A stretch of 64,000 nucleotides of DNA from Thereva unica (Eukaryota; Arthropoda; Insecta; Diptera; Therevidae), in assembly GCA_949987705.1 (NCBI GenBank), contig OX465283.1:78439720-78503719 (forward strand), written 5' to 3'. The position numbers were made by a program, and so were the translations under genes. The notes beneath the pieces were generated by a model. That model was not told where the DNA came from. It saw only the letters and a program-made list of their open reading frames with translations, and did no database searches. Numbering within the stretch: position 1 is the first letter of the stretch; the number at the start of each line of letters is the position of its first letter. Shown here in pieces: positions 12,582 through 23,529 of this stretch.

Positions 12582-13397
12582 CAACGGTTGCCAAACTGGG
12601 GACGCGACCTACAACGGGTATTTTTACATTTTTTGACTCAGTTATTGATTTCTACTTAAATTTTATGGTGTGTTATTTTACGTTTAGTGAAGAATTTCTT
12701 TGAGTACGGGTCTGTAGCGACTCGCCAGCGTCCAATTGGACCGCGCTCGCGAATCTTCAGTGAAGTTATTGGAAGCGGTAATAGATAGTGTTGCCGATAA
12801 TCCAAATGTGTCGTAGCAACGTTAAGCGTGAGTAAGGAGGAGCATTATAAAGCAAGATCTTCATCTCTTCCCATACAAAGTGCAACTTACTCAATGATTG
12901 TTGCCAATGAACAAGCCGCATTGCTTGCAATATGGAAATGCCGTCGCAAGAATGATTGATGGGAAACAGATAACCCACACGTCGTTTATGACATGAAACA
13001 ACACTGACAAGTTACTGTTTGAGCTGAAGTGTGCTCAAAAACCATCATCGGTGTATGTTGGTGCACTTTGTGGGACCGAAAACGGGTGAAAAAGGTCTGA
13101 CGAACCTTTTTTCGACAAGACTGTCACACCGCAACCACAACGATGAAGTTCTGGCAAAAGTCCAGTAGCTGCTATAACGCCCGAAAGCAGCTGCTGCTTG
13201 CGTATCGAATGGAGGTCATTTAATCGACATAAATGGTAGATAATATCCTAAATAAATCTTGTTTATTGGTAAAAATCGGCTGAAAAATGTCGGAGTTATT
13301 CAATGTTGAAATACCGAAGTAAAGGTCTAGATGGCGCACGCCAAGGTTTTTTTTATGTAACAGGGGGTGGCAGTAACATAAAGTCTGGAACCCACTG
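12582..13397. mobile_element. hAT-type DNA element, non-autonomous
   Basis: Flanked by a perfect 8 bp duplication CCTTAAGC (12574-12581 and 13398-13405). The ends are imperfect inverted repeats: CAACGGTTGCCAAACTGGG on the left; the right end read inward is CAGTGGGTTCCAGACTTTA. An 8 bp target duplication and CA-starting ends with (G)GTT(C)CCAAACT are hAT-superfamily traits. Length 816 bp; no intact transposase. The interior is slightly GC-richer and may contain transposase debris. Confidence 0.85.
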
Positions 13398-13405
13398 CCT
13401 TAAGC

Positions 13406-14560
13406 AATCAATTTAATATGAATAGAAAAAGAGTACATATACTAAAAGTTTCTTCTGCTGAGCGATTAAATTTTCATAGAGCCAATTAAAATTTGTAAAT
13501 TTCTTATTACTCAGAGGAACCCTGTCAACACGTTTAGTGTTGTTTCAAAAAATTGAAACACAATGGAATAATAAGTGTGGTGAAACCTAATACCTAGAAA
13601 TATCTTAAAATAGAATCCTTTCCTATTTGCATGCACCGCCAGACAAAAATTGTTCCACCACCTTCTACATGAATTGTTTTTTTTCTCAATTGCGTGTAGT
13701 ATTTCATATAAGGTTTATGTGAACGCACAGGGTTTAATAATTGAACTCCAACATGCTTCTCTCAAAATTTAATTTTAACAGAACTTGACATTTACACTTA
13801 AAATATAAAATTAAATCTACGCCATATAAAACGATATCAGACAACATTAACTCACGCAATCTTCTTTTTCGAATCAGGAAAATGATGTTCTTCCTAAACC
13901 ACAATGTGTTTTATTACTGAAGAATTCCAGTTTCAAGAAAAACCCCCATAAGCATATTCTTTTTTGCATGGTATCCAACCTTAGAGTCTAGATGTATCCT
14001 AATAATGAAGCGCTGCCATATATGTATGCTTACCAAAAAAAAAGTTTGTAAGCGTTTGTGTATGCGAGTACTTTTCGTACAGCTCGAGCTCAATTATGGT
14101 GGCAGCTTTTTCTTATTCAGTGGCGGTTTTTATGGACCTTTTCAATTTATTTTTATAGCAAAGTTTCCTACTCACAATTTACGGTTCATAAAAAGTTATA
14201 AAAAAGAAAACATTTCAAGAAAAGATTTTTACCACTATATAAAAGATGATTATATATGTATATGTGAATCTGAAGAGTTTATTTTTTTTTTTTTTCAAAT
14301 TTAAGTTAAATTCAGCCAACAGAGCCAATTTTAATAAACATTAATAATTATGGCATTCGCGATTGATGAACAATTGATGAAACTTGAAACACACCAATGC
14401 ATTGACTCTTTTTAAGATTGACAGACTGCATTCTCTTGTAAAATACCAGTTATAGAAATTCAATGCAACTGCGCAAAAAACTAAAATTATACAAATCGAA
14501 TATAGTCCATTCGTTAGGGGTTTTGACCTCTAACTAAATGTTAACTCACTAATTTTTTTT
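13406..14560. other. Gene-free AT-rich spacer
   Basis: No gene supported. The 99-codon open frame at 14005-14304 ends in a T-run (poly-Phe), lacks motifs and looks accidental. Confidence 0.45.
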
Positions 14561-15570
14561 AAAAACTAATTGGGATCGGCATTTGACTCCTTCGGTCCAC
14601 ACGATTAACTTCCCAGTATGATGAACGAAGATAGAATAAACTGACTTCGTTTACGTTTAGCACTAATGGGAAATTTACTAGTATCAGAACTGGTGACAAA
14701 GCAATCCTGCGAGAAGCTAGTTCAAATAACTATAATAGCGGCAAATCCACAAGATTTTACTAGAGAGTTTTTTTTTCCTGAACGTTAGCAAACAAACATT
14801 TCCTCCCTATCTCGATCGCTACACTAAAGCGGGTGTTCGAATTCATATTGAGCGTGTTGAAGCACCGTTGATAAACTGGGAAGCGAATGACTTTATTTGG
14901 AAATTCCAAAGCATTCCGGAGATATTAGCAAAGCTAATCAATGTAAAGTATGTACTTGTCAGACTAGACCAAAAAGAACAAATTTTGCGGTAACTACTGG
15001 AAATCCCGGGATGAACCGCAATTTCCTGAAACTGTATCACGCGTAGGACACAATTCCCCGTCAAAATGTGCTAGTCCAAGGTTTGAAAAATTCGTGACTT
15101 GAATTCGTGGATAACGTAATTTTTGCATGATTTTTAAAGGTTGTCGGATTTTGACAAGTGATGTTTTGTTGGAAGGCTATCGCTGTGCTGAACCCAAAAA
15201 AGATCACTTCGTTTAGAACTGGTCTCATTCCATCGAGTTTATTAGATATTAGCAAAACTTATCTATTTAAGGTCTTTCTGACACAGCCAAAGTTTTTCCA
15301 TTTAAACATAAACAGGCCCGACCGAATGTTATAAAATTTTTTTCAGGGCATGTTTTCGTTAATATTCTTCTCTTGGCACCTCAAAGAAGTCTATATATGT
15401 AGTTTTTGGTTCGTGCTATATCGTGCAGGTACAAAAATCACGAACGTCGTTTAAACATAAAAACGCTTCGACCGAATTTTATGAAAATCTTTTCAGATCA
15501 TATTTTCGTTAATATTCTTCGAACGGCACCTCCACTAAGTCGATATCTTTTATAGTTCCCGCGAAAATAC
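14560..15570 (-). repeat. Second copy of the ~146 bp-unit repeat element, inverted
   Basis: GGTCCACACGATTAACTTCC (14596-14615) is the reverse complement of the right end of the copy at 6290-7335. From about 15290 to 15560 the reverse-complemented tandem units appear (CGTGCAGGTACAAAAATCAC, GAAAATCTTTTCAGATCATA, GAACGGCACCTCC). Only two units or so remain. Diverged. Confidence 0.7.
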
Positions 15571-15852
15571 ATATTTGTTATTTTGGAGTGTTTAATTTTA
15601 AGTTTTTAATAATTTCACAGTCGCTTGCGAGCTCTTGATCAGAGCAGTGATTATTCAAATCAGTGAGCAGTGATAACGGTGTACAAACCAGTTTGTGTTT
15701 TTTTTCTATTTACTTGACTGTGCGTCAGTGCTTAGAATTAATTGCGGTTTTCTACTTTATTTCTCAGCTAAGTTTTTTTTTTTATTTAATTTAGCTTTAA
15801 TTAATTTTATTCAAGTTCTTGTAATTTAATATTTTGGGGTATAATCTCCAAC

Positions 15853-17271
15853 ATGGGCCCCGACCCTGGAGGGTCTAACCGTTTTGCCCCTTTGGCTGAC
15901 CTGCATCAGCCTACTCCCAAAAAAAGACGTTCTAAACGTGAACTTACGACCTTTGCTTCGCCCTCCACGCTTTTCGATTTCCCACCTCTGCCCTCTCAAC
16001 ACCTCACGAACCCGGCAAAATTCATCACACTCCAATCGTGTAAGCCCAACAAAACTTTAAGAGAGGAAAACGCTTTTCTTTTGAAGTTGGCTGTCGATGG
16101 TATTAGTAAACAGTATTCTAAGTACTCATGGCTGCATGACGGTTCTCTGCTATTATTATGCGATAACCAACAGATAGCTGAGAAATTTACTGCGACAAAG
16201 GTTTTACCAGGTTCCATTCCAGTGAACATAACGTTCCATGAAAAACTGAACCAAACCAGAGGTACCATCTACTGCCGCTCCATCGCTCATCTTTCCCCCA
16301 AAGAAATAATTGACGGCCTTGCTAAATACGACGTCTCTGACGTTAGAATTCATACCAGGAAAGATGGTGATAGAGATATCCCTTCCGGTCTAATTTTCCT
16401 TACTTTCAACCGCTTGACACTTCCTGAAAAGATCGAAATTGGGTTCGAGCTGGTAAAAGTTAGGGAATTCTTCCCGAATCCCATGCGTTGTCGCAAGTGC
16501 CAACGAATTGGGCACACCACTGTTCGCTGCTCTGGCAATGAATTATGCCCCTCATGTGGCTACCCTCCTCATCAAGGCGATTGCACCAGAATCTTTTGCA
16601 TTAATTGTGAAGTTGACTCACACACATCCGGTGCAAATGACTGCCCAAAATATATGGAAGCCAAGGAAGTCCTCAAAATTCAGACTAAATACAAGTGCTC
16701 CAGGTATGAAGCCAGACAGCGTTACTTCGAGCATTTAAAGCTTACCTCCACTGACCCCAATATTTCGTACTCTTCTGCTATTTCAAATGCCACCCTTACA
16801 ACACCTACTGTATCCAACCTTCAACCCTCTTCCACCCTTTCAACTACCACTGCCAAACCCGCTTCCCTTGTTTTACCTCAAGCCCCTACGAAGCCTGCTG
16901 CATCCTCGCATAACGCCTTTCAACCCTCCGTTACTCACTCTAAAAACTCACCCACTACAATTCAACCTGCCAAAATTTCACCTATCTTACCCAATAACCA
17001 CTCTCACTCGCTTACAACTCTCCACACTCAAGCTCCTAGCACATTTTCTAATTTCGTCGAACCCACCTCTCCTATCTCTCCTACAAACTCAACAACTCAA
17101 AAAGGTATAGACTCACATAAAATGGAAACTGCCTCTTCTCTATCTGAATCTGATTGCGCTGCCTCCTCCGCACCTTCTAAAGCCATACCACGCCAAAAGA
17201 AAAAACAACAAACAAAGCGCAAGATCAACCCCAAAGTCCCACTAAAAAATCTACTTGAAAGTATCACCTAA
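15853..17271 (+). CDS. I-like LINE ORF1 (Gag-like nucleic-acid-binding protein)
   Basis: Intact 472-codon frame. RNP-forming protein of the retrotransposon. At about residues 213-265 there are three CCHC zinc knuckles: CRKCQRIGHTTVRC, CPSCGYPPHQGDC and CINCEVDSHTSGANDC, in the order usual for I, jockey and R1 ORF1 proteins. The N-terminal part (about 60-200) would hold the RRM-like region; the C-terminal ~190 residues are a Ser/Thr/Pro-rich low-complexity tail ending in a basic KKKQQTKRK stretch. ATG at 15853 is the first in the frame after a ~235 bp 5' UTR. Followed after 74 bp by the ORF2 endonuclease. Confidence 0.92.
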   Translation: MGPDPGGSNRFAPLADLHQPTPKKRRSKRELTTFASPSTLFDFPPLPSQHLTNPAKFITLQSCKPNKTLREENAFLLKLAVDGISKQYSKYSWLHDGSLLLLCDNQQIAEKFTATKVLPGSIPVNITFHEKLNQTRGTIYCRSIAHLSPKEIIDGLAKYDVSDVRIHTRKDGDRDIPSGLIFLTFNRLTLPEKIEIGFELVKVREFFPNPMRCRKCQRIGHTTVRCSGNELCPSCGYPPHQGDCTRIFCINCEVDSHTSGANDCPKYMEAKEVLKIQTKYKCSRYEARQRYFEHLKLTSTDPNISYSSAISNATLTTPTVSNLQPSSTLSTTTAKPASLVLPQAPTKPAASSHNAFQPSVTHSKNSPTTIQPAKISPILPNNHSHSLTTLHTQAPSTFSNFVEPTSPISPTNSTTQKGIDSHKMETASSLSESDCAASSAPSKAIPRQKKKQQTKRKINPKVPLKNLLESIT

Positions 17272-17345
17272 GTGCTTCCGTACTTCGCTCTTACCTCTTC
17301 ACCTTTAGTTTTTTTTTACTTTTTCTTCATTTCTTCCTTTCGAAT

Positions 17346-18236
17346 ATGATCTCGATAAAAAATCTTATTTGCGTCCAATGGAATATTCGCGGCTTTTATA
17401 ATAACCTTCCCTATCTTCAAAACTTATTATATCTCTACAAACCGCACATAGTCCTACTACAAGAAACCAAGTTGTTACTTGGCGAAGGACCAACTCACGT
17501 TGGCCATTATAACTGCTATCACTACAATAAGAGCTATCCTAATAGAAAAAGTGGCGTTACCATACTTGTCCACAAATCCATATCCCACACCCACCTAACC
17601 CTACGAACAAATCTTGTGACTAACTCTGTCCTTATCCACTCTTGCCCCCCTACGGCCTTTGCCAATGTCTATTTAGAAACTGACCAAAGCGTCTCTCTAA
17701 CTGACCTCCAAGATCTTTACGATCAACTGCCAAGCACCTTTATTATGGGTGGTGATTTCAACGCCCACAGCCCTTATTGGGGCAGCCCTTCCACGGACAC
17801 TAGAGGTAAAATAATTGAAGACTTCATGACTATTAATCAGCCCATTGCCCTCCTAAACAACGGTGCTTACACTCATCTATCCACTCACAACACCCTAACA
17901 TCCATAGACCTTACTTTTAGCACCTCAAACCTATCCCCATTACTTAGCTGGTCAACTCCCGCCAGCCTTGAGGGTAGTGACCACTTTCCCATCATTATAC
18001 GTTCGAGCCTCTCCCTCGCTGACACAAAGCACGTTTCCTACTTTCTCTTGAAAAAAGCCAAATGGGAGCTTTTCTCCACAAAAGTTACTGATCTGTCGTC
18101 AACCTGTCCTGTCTCGAAAAATGTCGATCAAGAAGCGGCTAAGCTCAGTAAAATTCTCCGTGGCGCTGCATCCGTCTCCATTCCTGCTAGTCATCCCAAA
18201 TCCATATCACAACCCAACTGGATGACACGCGAATAA
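17346..18236 (+). pseudogene. I-like LINE ORF2, N-terminal AP-endonuclease part
   Basis: 296 codons of exonuclease-endonuclease-phosphatase fold: QWNIRGFYNNL at the N-terminus, LLQETKL, GGDFNAHSPYWGS and EGSDHFPII. The catalytic Asn, Glu, Asp-x-Asn and Asp-His are present, so the domain itself looks complete. It nicks target DNA for target-primed reverse transcription. The frame stops at TAA (18234-18236), while the RT part continues at once in the next frame, so ORF2 is split by small indels around 18232-18250. Confidence 0.9.
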
Positions 18237-18240
18237 TGCT

Positions 18241-21024
18241 TTGATAAAAACTAAAAACAGATCCTGGCAGCTTTGTCGTCGTCAACCTTCCCTCTCCAAT
18301 TTTCTGAGGTTTCGTCTGGATTCAGCTATTTTAAAAAGAACAATTAAAAAAGCTAAAAGGGACTCATGGCTTTCCTTTGTGAATTCCATAGATGTCCGCA
18401 CCAATCTTAAGGAGGCTTGGGCAAAAGTACGTGCGGTTTCCGTTGGTCCATCCACCAGGCTAATATCGAATGTGCATTCAGGTGGTATAGTTTTTACCAG
18501 CCCTTCCGACATTGCCAAAGAGTTTGCCACCGTTTGGTCGAGCTACTCAGCTGACAGTAACTTCACTACTGAACACAGGCAAAGTAAAGCAAATATAGCC
18601 TCTGATATGCAGCGATACTATGGTGACACAGCCGTCACGCTTTCTCACCCTATTACCTTTAGCGAATTTAAAAATGCTCTAAATTCCTTCAAGGGTACAA
18701 CTCCCGGGCTCGATAAGATCTCCTACGAATTAATCAGGAAATCTCCCATTTCTTTCCAATTCCGTCTCCTCAACCTATATAATGGTATCCTTTTACAAAA
18801 ATCTTTCCCCCGCGCCTGGAAACACGCGCTTCTTGTCCCTATTCCCAAGGAAGCTTCTACTTCCTTATGCGTCAGTAACTTCCGCCCCATATCCTTGATC
18901 TCGTGCCTATCAAAAATTCTAGAAAAAATTCTCTCAAATAGAATAAATGCTATCTTGTGTAACTTCTTCTCCAAGTCCCAACATGCTTATATTCCTCAGA
19001 AAGGCACGCATACTCTCCTTCACCTTCTAGACGCTGACGTCTGCGATAGTCTCGCTCGACGAAAGCACACTTCCATCCTTTCCCTTGATCTGACAAAGGC
19101 TTACGACCGACTTAGTGCCCCTTTCCTCGCTAACCAACTTGCAAAATTAAAAGTTGATAAAAGTTTCATATTGCTCATCCTCAACTTCCTTAGTCATAGG
19201 TCCATCCAAGTACGGGTCAATGGTTTCCTTTCACCCGTTATGACACTACAGAATGGAACTCCACAAGGCTCTCCGCTTTCATGTGCGCTTTTCAATTTGT
19301 ACACCATCTCCCTTTGTTCCAGCTTAAATAAAATTAATTATACCACTTCTTATCTTTATGCTGACAACCTCCTGATTTTCAGCTCAGGTAATCCCATATC
19401 AGTTTCAAAAAAGCTAACTGTCGCACTGAAAACAGCACTAAACTGGGCTTCTTCTGCTCAAGCAATATTCTCAAAGGACAAAGCAGATCTACTTCACGTC
19501 TGTAGAAAACGGAACTGCACTATACCCACCATCTCAGTCCAAGATTACCGCATTACCCCCCTTAACCAATTAAAAATTTTAGGCCTAATTTTCTCGAAAA
19601 ATCTTAAGTGGAACCTGCACATTAAGACAGTGATTAACAAAATAAACAAAATTAACAATTTGGTGAAATGTTTAGCTTCTCGCAAAAACGGCCTGTCAAT
19701 TGCCCCTCTCTTACACATCTGTAAGTCTCTTATCCTGGGCACTGCTGGTTACTGTCTGTCAATATATGGTAACTCTTCCGCCACCGTTCTCCAACCTCTC
19801 CAAACCGCAATCAACAATGTCCTTAGATCAGCTACTGGTGCTCTTCGGTCCACCCCAATTGACTCCTTACTCGTTGAAACAGGTGTCAACCATATTTCAG
19901 CGAGATTCCGTAAAGTTCAAGTCAAACTGCTCTCACAACACATTATAAACCCTTCTGCACCTCTGTATCACCGGCTCCGCAATTACATCGATAACAACTC
20001 TAAAAGTCCTTCCGCTCTCCGACATTGTATTTCGCTTATAGGACAACTCAATATTCCCACTTCCGAGCATCCGCTCGTTCCCCGGCATACGGTGCCTCCT
20101 TGGTACCCCCTATCAGACCACTTTGTCACGGAAGCCGAGCGCCACAACAAGAAAGATACTCCTTCCATTTTTTACCGCCAACTTCACCAAGAAATATTAG
20201 CACGATTCCCCGACCATACAGCCCTATACACTGATGCCAGTAAGTCCGACCAAAAGGTTGCCTTCGCTGTGGCAAAGGTTATAAATCAAGAGGTGTCCTT
20301 GCTGCAATCAGGTCTCCTGGCCCACCATACCTCCTCTCAAGTTGCAGAAATTGTCGCTATCTTCCAAGCAGTCAAAATTCTACAGAACACCCATCTCAAC
20401 CATCTAATTTTCACCGACTCCTTATCTTCTGTACTGGCCATCAGAAATAGAAACAACAAATGCTATCTTCCGTCTACCATCCGGTGTCTACTGTCACAAA
20501 ACAGTCACATAAAAATCTGCTGGATTCCAGGACATGTTGGCATAAAAGGTAACGAAGCCGCGGATAGCTTGGCCAAAAATGTCCCAATCTCCGACAATCA
20601 CTCACTCATTGTACCTCCTTCAGAATCATGCTTTCGCCTTTATGCATCTAACGCTCTTCACACGGAAGCACTTTCAAGATGGAATACTTCCTCGTCCTTT
20701 TTACATTTTCATACGTCCTCACCAACCCCTGCCCGTTACAATCCAGACCTTCCTAGACTTAAGGCACGTATGCTCTGTAGGATCAGACTCGGTCATACTT
20801 TTTTTTCTCATGGACATCTTTTTACTAAATCCTCTCCCCGCACCTGCAATAGTTGTCCTAATGCGCCACCCCTCACAGTCAGACATATTTTAACTGAATG
20901 CCTAAAAACTTCAAACTTTTTCGGTGAATATCCAGCACTTTCATCCTTACTAGAACCCGGTCAGAACCACAATAGCCCTCTTTTTAAACTTCTCAGATTT
21001 CTAGACATCACTGACTCAATTTAA
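18241..21024 (+). pseudogene. I-like LINE ORF2, reverse transcriptase and RNase H part
   Basis: 927 open codons without a true ATG start (first codon TTG), continuing the endonuclease in another frame. RT blocks: NFRPISLISCLSKILEK (~residue 219), LSLDLTKAYDRL (~280), NGTPQGSPLS (~340) and then LYADNLLIF, where the second catalytic Asp of YADD is Asn (codon 19366-19368, residue 376). RNase H follows: LYTDASKSDQ (~660), IFTDSLSSVLA (~725) and WIPGHVGIKGNEAADSLA (~762). A C-terminal Cys/His cluster (CNSCPNAPPLTVRHILTEC) closes the protein. The YADN change should abolish polymerase activity. Confidence 0.92.
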
Positions 21025-21195
21025 GTACCTTTACGTCTCAGCGCCTTTTGGATCCATGGTCCGTGTGCGCTTAACTTGGTCGGTTGTGCCATCAGGCCTT
21101 CCTGCCTCTTGAAATAATAATAATAATAATAATTTCAGAATAAAATTACAAATAGAAAACAATTCGAAATATAAGTTCGAATTTTAGAAAACCAT

Positions 21196-22310
21196 CCAAA
21201 TGTGGCTAAAGGGCAGAGATGCTGACAAATTCGGTTCGGGGGTCCCTCAGGGGTCAATTTTATCACCGGCCCTTTTTCTCATCTTTATAAATGACCTACT
21301 TTCAATCCCCTCCAACCCACTTCTCAGCTTCGCTGACGACGGTACTCTACGTTACTCGTACAGCTTCGATACAAGACGGACACATGCCAGATCCTGTCTT
21401 GATGATCGTGAACTAATGTTCAACTCTATTAAAAAAGACATCAAACTAATTCTAGATTGGGGAGAGAAGAATCGTGTCAAATTCAACCCCTCTAAAACCA
21501 AGTACTGTCTTATCTCAAAAAAGAAGTTCAACACCTCACCATCCTTGACAGTGGATGACGTTGAACTAAAGGCCGACCCATCCCTACACATCTTAGGCGT
21601 GACATTAGCCAAAGACCTTCGTTGGAATGATCACATATTCCAAATCGCCAAACAAGCATCCCAGTGCTTGGGATTTCTTAAGAGGTGCAAGTTCCTCCTC
21701 CAGCCATCGGCCCGCGCTGTTATTTATAAATCCTACATACGGCCTCTTCTCGAATATAACTCCCTCGTTTGGGGCGGCGCTCCAATAACCACCTTGGCAT
21801 GGTTAGATAAGGTCCAAAAAAAGGCCCTTAAATTAATTGATGACGACACCGCTGGCTCCACCATCGACCCCCTCAGCCACCGTAGGAATGTAGCAGCATT
21901 GACTAAATTTTATCGCTACTATCATAATGACTGTTCCTCCGAGTTAAACGCTCTCCTGCCTCCACGGCAATCTTATAACCGCAACACCAGATTAGCCCAC
22001 TCGTCTCATTCCCTTCACCTGCAACTCCCCCTTTCACGCACTCAACAAGATATGAATTCGTTTGTTAATAGAACAACTCGACTGTGGAATAGTCTCTCGC
22101 AGTCAGTATTTCCGAGCTCCTACAACATCCAAGAGTTCAAACGCAGGGTTCATCACCACCTTCTTCAATACCCCCCCGTTCCTTTTAACCCTTAACCTAT
22201 ACCCCCCTCCCCTCCCCGTACTAAGCTTACTGCTAGACATTGCACCATGACGTGACAAATGACATGACGGACTGGTAGTACAAAGGGTGACTCCTGAGCT
22301 TAGCACTGTC

Positions 22311-22340
<30 letters not shown>
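21196..22340 (+). mobile_element. 5'-truncated jockey-like LINE with poly(A) tail (copy 3)
   Basis: Starts inside the RT just after the I-like element and ends in a run of about 28 A (22313-22340). The 3' UTR has ACTAAGCTTACTGCTAGACA and AGTACAAAGGGTGACTCC, shared with other copies in the window. AAAATTACAAA occurs near both ends (21142 region and after the tail), a possible target duplication. Confidence 0.85.
21200..22195 (+). pseudogene. Jockey-like LINE reverse transcriptase, C-terminal fragment
   Basis: 331 open codons: SGVPQGSILSPALF, then FADDGTLRYSYSF (catalytic ADD present), LGVTLAKDLRWNDHI, RPLLEYNSLVWGGAP and the C-terminal SSYNIQEFKRRVHHHL block. No RNase H. The N-terminal RT fingers and the endonuclease are missing because of 5' truncation, so the ATG shown is incidental. 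This is the best-preserved copy of a family with at least six fragments in the window. Confidence 0.88.
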
Positions 22341-22341
<1 letters not shown>

Positions 22342-22980
22342 TTACAAAAATGTTTGGGAAGAAAATAATAAAAACATAAAATTTTTAATTCTTCGCGTTT
22401 GCTATCTTCATCTTCCGAACTGCTAAGCAACAACAAGAATTTAACTAAAAATGTTTATTCCTCACGAAACACAAATAATTAGCACATACACTCTCAGACC
22501 CCTATGCTGACAGTCGCAATTTTACTGAAATGACAATTTCACTCGAGTTCATGTTCTTGATATCAAATATAATAAAAGGTCGTGAGATTTGGCTCGGACC
22601 ACCACTCGAATTTTAAAAATCTCTAGCATTTAGTAATTTGTTAATCTCTAATAACATAAAGCTTTTATTTCAAAAAACTGATAATTCCTCGTACTTGCCC
22701 TCCTTTCTTCCCCTCACTTTTTCCGCTTGTAGTGGACTCAGAACTACCAAACCGTGAGCACTCACTCACAAGAATTTCATTGCGCTGAAATACGGCGAGG
22801 GCCCTTCCTGTATTCTAAGTGCCTTTTGGCGGGTCACTGTAAATTGACTCGTACGCCTCAGCATTTGCCGAAGCGCATGTTAGGCTGGCCGGTGGCGACT
22901 AAACAATCGAAGGATTACTATGCTACTTTCTGGCGTTCGCATAACCGCGTAAACATTTTTGTGTAGTATTTAACCATATC
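22341..22980. other. Gene-free spacer
   Basis: AT-rich DNA. A MITE-end-like string ACCCCTATGCTGACAGTCGC lies at 22499, related to the 2162-2262 element. Nothing else recognised. Confidence 0.4.
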
Positions 22981-23525
22981 TTAAGGCCTCCATTGTCCAC
23001 ACCTTAAGGCCTCCATGTCGCCGGCAGGCCGTGGCCTGAAAGTTTTCACCTTGAAGCCAAGTATCACCACACATTCACCGGCCGCCAACTGGATGGAGCC
23101 TGCAGTCCAGGAAAACTGACGAAAATCTTTATGTGTGTGGACATTTTATCGTCGGTTCGCGTCTCAAGTCGTGAATTAACGGCAAGAATTCACGCCATAT
23201 CCATTCGTAACGGAAAGCAAGGCACGAACTAGGCGCAAAAACCATCCACACTCGCCTTTCCTTTTGTTCACAACGTGAGTCTAGAGCCGCTTTCGTTGAA
23301 GCCATGAAAATTATTGCACTGTCGTCTTCGCCTGTGTGTCTGTAGGAAATCATAACGATGCCTGCTTGCCACGGCCTGTCATGCGAATACCTGAAGTCCT
23401 CATCGCTCAGACAGACTGAGTAATATGTGACCTTCAACGGGCCGTGCCTGCCAAGTTGGCCTGAAAGGATACGGCCTGAAAGGCCACGGACTGAAAATGG
23501 CACCGGGCCACGCCAAAATTTCACC
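22981..23525 (-). repeat. Dispersed repeat, copy A (relative of 27720-28185)
   Basis: On the minus strand CACGGCCCGTTGAAGG ... TACTCAGTCTGTCTGAG ... GATGAGGACTTC ... GACAGGCCGTGGCA ... CAGACACACAGGCGAAG matches the plus strand of 27744-27870 at roughly 80-85% by eye. Further matches follow (GTGTGGATGGTTTT, GCGCC, CCTTGCTTT). A 132-codon frame (23129-23527, minus) spans it, but the other copy has a stop at the equivalent place. At the left end CTTAAGGCCTCCAT is duplicated in tandem. Confidence 0.65.
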
Positions 23526-23529
23526 ATGT

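Larger units (their letters stand above)
15618..21132 (+). mobile_element. Full-length I-like LINE with target duplication and TAA-repeat tail
   Basis: About 5.5 kb. The 5' end CAGTCGCTTGCGAGC follows TAATAATTTCA (15607-15617). The 3' end is a (TAA)n tail that runs into the same TAATAATTTCA (21127-21137), an 11 bp duplication of which the TAA part is ambiguous with the tail. Order: 5' UTR, ORF1 with CCHC knuckles, AP-endonuclease, RT, RNase H, and a short 3' UTR. RNase H, a CAGT start and a TAA-repeat tail are features of the I clade. It is a defective copy: ORF2 is frameshifted and the RT active site is YADN. Confidence 0.9.

Noticed and set aside
14005..14304. 99-codon plus frame as a small gene
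   Set aside because: Ends in a T-run translated as poly-Phe, has no motif, and the surroundings are simple AT-rich spacer.
23129..23527. 132-codon minus-strand frame as a gene
   Set aside because: It lies in a dispersed repeat whose other copy has a stop in the same frame, and no known motif is present.
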